Source: Thermoplasmata archaeon (GTDB lineage Archaea; Thermoplasmatota; Thermoplasmata; Lutacidiplasmatales; UBA184). Taken from it: a DNA stretch of 42,594 nucleotides. The position numbers were made by a program, and so were the translations under genes. The notes below the pieces were generated by a model. The model searched no databases. It saw nothing but the letters and a program-made list of their open reading frames with translations, and had not been told where the DNA came from. Below, one piece after another: positions 40,380 through 42,594 of this stretch. The stretch spans positions 1 to 42,594 of the forward strand of contig JASHRJ010000037.1 of assembly GCA_030037395.1 (NCBI GenBank), in the 5' to 3' direction. Every line of letters starts with the position of its first letter. The stretch's first letter is position 1.

Positions 40380-40991
40380 GTGATCGTGGACCAGCTGCTC
40401 GTCGGCCCGTTGCTGAACTTCACCTACCTCGTCGCGGACCGCGAGGGCGGCTCGGCCGCCGTGATCGACCCGTCGTACGGCCTCGAGCCCGTCTTCGAGG
40501 CGATCGACCGTCGGGGGGTGAAGGTCCGCTACGTGATGAACACGCACGGCCACGCGGACCACGTCGCCGGCAACGGCGAGGTCGTCCGGCGGACCGGAGC
40601 CAAGGTCGTCGCCCACCGACGCGCGCCGGCCCCGCCGGACGTCCCGGTCGACGAGGGCGCCGAGCTCGTGGTCGGCGACCTCTCGGTGAAGGTCCTCTAC
40701 ACGCCCGGGCACACGAAGGACAGCGTGCTCTACCGGTTCGCCGGCCACCTGGCGACCGGCGACACCCTGTTCGTCGGGGAGTGCGGCAGGACCGACCTTC
40801 CCGGCGGCGACCCGTCCGAAATGTACGACTCGCTCGTCGGACGGATCGCCCGGCTGGAGGACGAGCTCATCGTGCTGCCGGGCCACGACTACGGACCGAC
40901 GCCGACCTCGACGATCGGGCGGGAGAAGCAGGAGAACTACACCTTGCGGCCGAGGAGCCGCGAGGAGTTCCTCCGCTTCCTCGCCGACTGA
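40380..40991 (+). CDS. Metallo-beta-lactamase-fold hydrolase (glyoxalase II-like)
   Basis: GTG start; NFTYLVADREGGSAAVIDPS, MNTHGHADHVAGNGEVVRRTGAKVVAH, LYTPGHTKDSVLYRFAGHLATGDTLFVGECGRTDLPGGD, VLPGHDYGPTPTSTIGREKQEN. Confidence 0.94.
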   Translation: MIVDQLLVGPLLNFTYLVADREGGSAAVIDPSYGLEPVFEAIDRRGVKVRYVMNTHGHADHVAGNGEVVRRTGAKVVAHRRAPAPPDVPVDEGAELVVGDLSVKVLYTPGHTKDSVLYRFAGHLATGDTLFVGECGRTDLPGGDPSEMYDSLVGRIARLEDELIVLPGHDYGPTPTSTIGREKQENYTLRPRSREEFLRFLAD

Positions 40992-40995
40992 ACCC

Positions 40996-41562
40996 GTGCC
41001 GCCGTTGCCCCCGCCGTCCGAGCGCGTCCTTCGCGCGGTCGGGGCCCGGCGCCCGACCGCGGGAACCCCGACCGCGGCGGCGCTGGTGTCGACGCTCCGC
41101 GCCGTCGCCCGAGAGTCGGAGGCGCTGGTCGCGCTCCTGGACGCCGACGCGGTCGCCGGCGAACGCCATCTCCTCTCGGCGTGGGCCCACCTCGGACGGT
41201 CCCGGCAGCGGGGCGCGGCGAGGCTGCGGGACCGGGCCGCCGAGTTCGTCCTGTACGTCGCGGGCGACGACCAGCTTCCCCGGGCGCTCGCGAAGGTCGG
41301 GGTCGGAGCGGCGACTGAGCGGTTCGTGATCGTCGCGGAGCGACCCCTCGATCCGGAGGGGCTGGCCGAGCGGTTCGGCCTGGTCCCGGACGCGGCGGCG
41401 TACCCTCGGCCGGCCGACGCCGGCACCCTGGAGCGGCTGGGGATCGGGGCCGAGGAGCGGGCGGCGCTCCCCGCGGCGGCGTGGGAGGGGCTCGTGCTGG
41501 AGCGCGTGGCGCTGGTCGATCTCGGCGGGGCGCCGGCCCGGACCGCGACGTCAAAGCCTTAA
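40996..41562 (+). CDS. cgi121: KEOPS complex subunit Cgi121-like protein
   Basis: LVALLDADAVAGERHLLSAWAHLGRSRQRGAARLRDRAAEFVLYVAGDDQLPRALAKVGVGAATERFVIVAE matches the Cgi121 pattern (aG..HL..A...a, E.LLY.aG..Qi..Ai...G). Confidence 0.75.
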   Translation: MPPLPPPSERVLRAVGARRPTAGTPTAAALVSTLRAVARESEALVALLDADAVAGERHLLSAWAHLGRSRQRGAARLRDRAAEFVLYVAGDDQLPRALAKVGVGAATERFVIVAERPLDPEGLAERFGLVPDAAAYPRPADAGTLERLGIGAEERAALPAAAWEGLVLERVALVDLGGAPARTATSKP

Positions 41563-41599
41563 TCCCGGTCGGCGGTCGCTCGCCGTCCGCGGGGTCCGC

Positions 41600-41700
41600 G
41601 CAGGTGTAATCTAGTGGTAGGATGTCAGCCCTCCAAGCTGACCGCCCGGGTTCGAATCGGCGGGTCGGCTCGGCCCGCCGCGGGACTCCCGGCACCTGCA
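41600..41700 (+). tRNA. tRNA-Gly(TCC) with predicted T-loop intron (intron ~41657-41686)
   Basis: Acceptor GCAGGTG/CACCTGC + A73; anticodon arm TCAGC-CCTCCAA-GCTGA. T-arm interrupted: CCGGG-TTCG-AAT-CGGCGGG-TCGGCTCGG-CCCGCCG-CGGG-ACT-CCCGG; removing 30 nt gives CCGGG-TTCGAAT-CCCGG. Confidence 0.9.
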
Positions 41701-41763
41701 TCGACCCCCGCGGTCCCCTCGGGCCGCTGGATTTAATCGGGTCGGCCGCGCTCCGTCGCCCGC

Positions 41764-41847
41764 GCTGAGGTAGCCTAGTCCGGCAAGGCGCCAGCCTTGA
41801 AAGCTGGTGGCGGTGACGCCACGGGAGTTCGAATCTCCCCCTCAGCG
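41764..41847 (+). tRNA. tRNA-Ser(TGA)
   Basis: Acceptor GCTGAGG/CCTCAGC, anticodon arm CCAGC-CTTGAAA-GCTGG, long variable arm GTGGCGGTGACGCCAC, T-arm GGGAG-TTCGAAT-CTCCC; upstream box gatttaatc. Confidence 0.95.
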
Positions 41848-41886
41848 GCGCCGTCCGGCCCCCCGTTCCCCGCCCTTCGCGGCCGC

Positions 41887-41896
41887 CTTATAAGTC
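41887..41896 (+). promoter_or_regulatory. TATA box of mutS
   Basis: ccttataagtc about 25-30 nt upstream of ATG 41920. Confidence 0.6.
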
Positions 41897-41919
41897 GGGG
41901 CTCGCCTAGCCGCCGCGCC

Positions 41920-42594
41920 ATGACGGAGGCGGCGCCCTCGACCCCGCTTCTCGAGCAGTACGAGGGGGTCCGGGGCCGTTACCCGGGCCACCTGGTACTG
42001 TTCCGGGTCGGAGATTTCTACGAGACGTTCGGGGACGACGCGCGCCTCCTCTCGAGGGAACTGGACGTGGTGCTCACCGCGCGGGGCCCGGACGCCCGGG
42101 GCGACCGGATCCCGATGGCCGGCGTCCCGCACCACGCGATCGAGACGTACCTCGGTCGCCTCGTCCGGAAGGGGTACAAGGTCGCGCTCTGCGACCAGGT
42201 GGAGGACGCCCGGCTCGCGCAGGGGTTGGTCCGTCGGGAGGTCACGCGGGTCGTGACCCCGGGGACCGTCGTCGAGGACGGGATCCTGGGGGGCCCGGAG
42301 CACAGCTTCCTCGCGTGCGTGGAGCTGCCCGCCGCCGGCCCGGGGACGTACTCCGCGGTGGACGTGACGACCGGCGAGTGGCTCCGGGGACCGGCCGACG
42401 GGCCGGGGGCCGACGGGCTGGTCTCGGCGCTGGCGGCGCTCCAGCCGCGGGAGATCCTCTGGACCGCCGACCGGGCCGGCGCCGAGGCGCTGGCGCGCGA
42501 GCTCCGGCGGGAGTTCCCCCGCGCGCGCCTCGAGGAGGCCCCGGCGCCGGCGGCCGTCGCCGAGCTGCCGGCCCCGCTGCGGGCCGACGGCGCT
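41920..42594 (+). CDS. mutS: DNA mismatch repair protein MutS (N-terminal part, runs off right edge)
   Basis: TPLLEQYEGVRGRYPGHLVLFRVGDFYETFGDDARLLSRELDVVLTARG...RIPMAGVPHHAIETYLGRLVRKGYKVALCDQVEDARLAQGLVRREVTRVVTPGTV. Confidence 0.96.
   Translation, partial: MTEAAPSTPLLEQYEGVRGRYPGHLVLFRVGDFYETFGDDARLLSRELDVVLTARGPDARGDRIPMAGVPHHAIETYLGRLVRKGYKVALCDQVEDARLAQGLVRREVTRVVTPGTVVEDGILGGPEHSFLACVELPAAGPGTYSAVDVTTGEWLRGPADGPGADGLVSALAALQPREILWTADRAGAEALARELRREFPRARLEEAPAPAAVAELPAPLRADGA

Overview
This ~42.6 kb window is GC-rich and archaeal. The information-processing genes (PAN, MCM, NMD3, L10e, L18e-L13-S9-RpoN, Cdc48/VAT, Cgi121, Nop5-like), SepF and TATA-box promoters fit a Thermoplasmata-like archaeon, but that placement is inference. 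I support about 38 coding regions and four tRNA genes. The strongest non-routine signal is two tRNA genes with short introns at non-canonical positions, each predicted by a bulge-helix-bulge (BHB) fold. Initiator tRNA-Met(CAT) has a 28-nt intron on the 3' side of the D-loop. tRNA-Gly(TCC) has a 30-nt intron in the T-loop (59/60). In both, cutting after the second bulge base restores the consensus tRNA exactly. A second pattern is four conserved genes (mcm, an ABC ATPase, its permease, M17 aminopeptidase) with no in-frame ATG/GTG/TTG at the homology-implied N-terminus; three have Shine-Dalgarno-like motifs ahead of CTG or ACG. Other items: PAN ending in Met-Phe-Ala while Cdc48 ends in a canonical HbYX (Ile-Tyr-Arg), a P-loop-less EF-Tu/SelB-like protein coupled to clpB, a YVTN propeller with a Gly/Cys/Trp insertion, and a hairpin-rich gap between two tRNA genes. 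Most very long ORFs in the track are antisense or out-of-frame artefacts of high GC.
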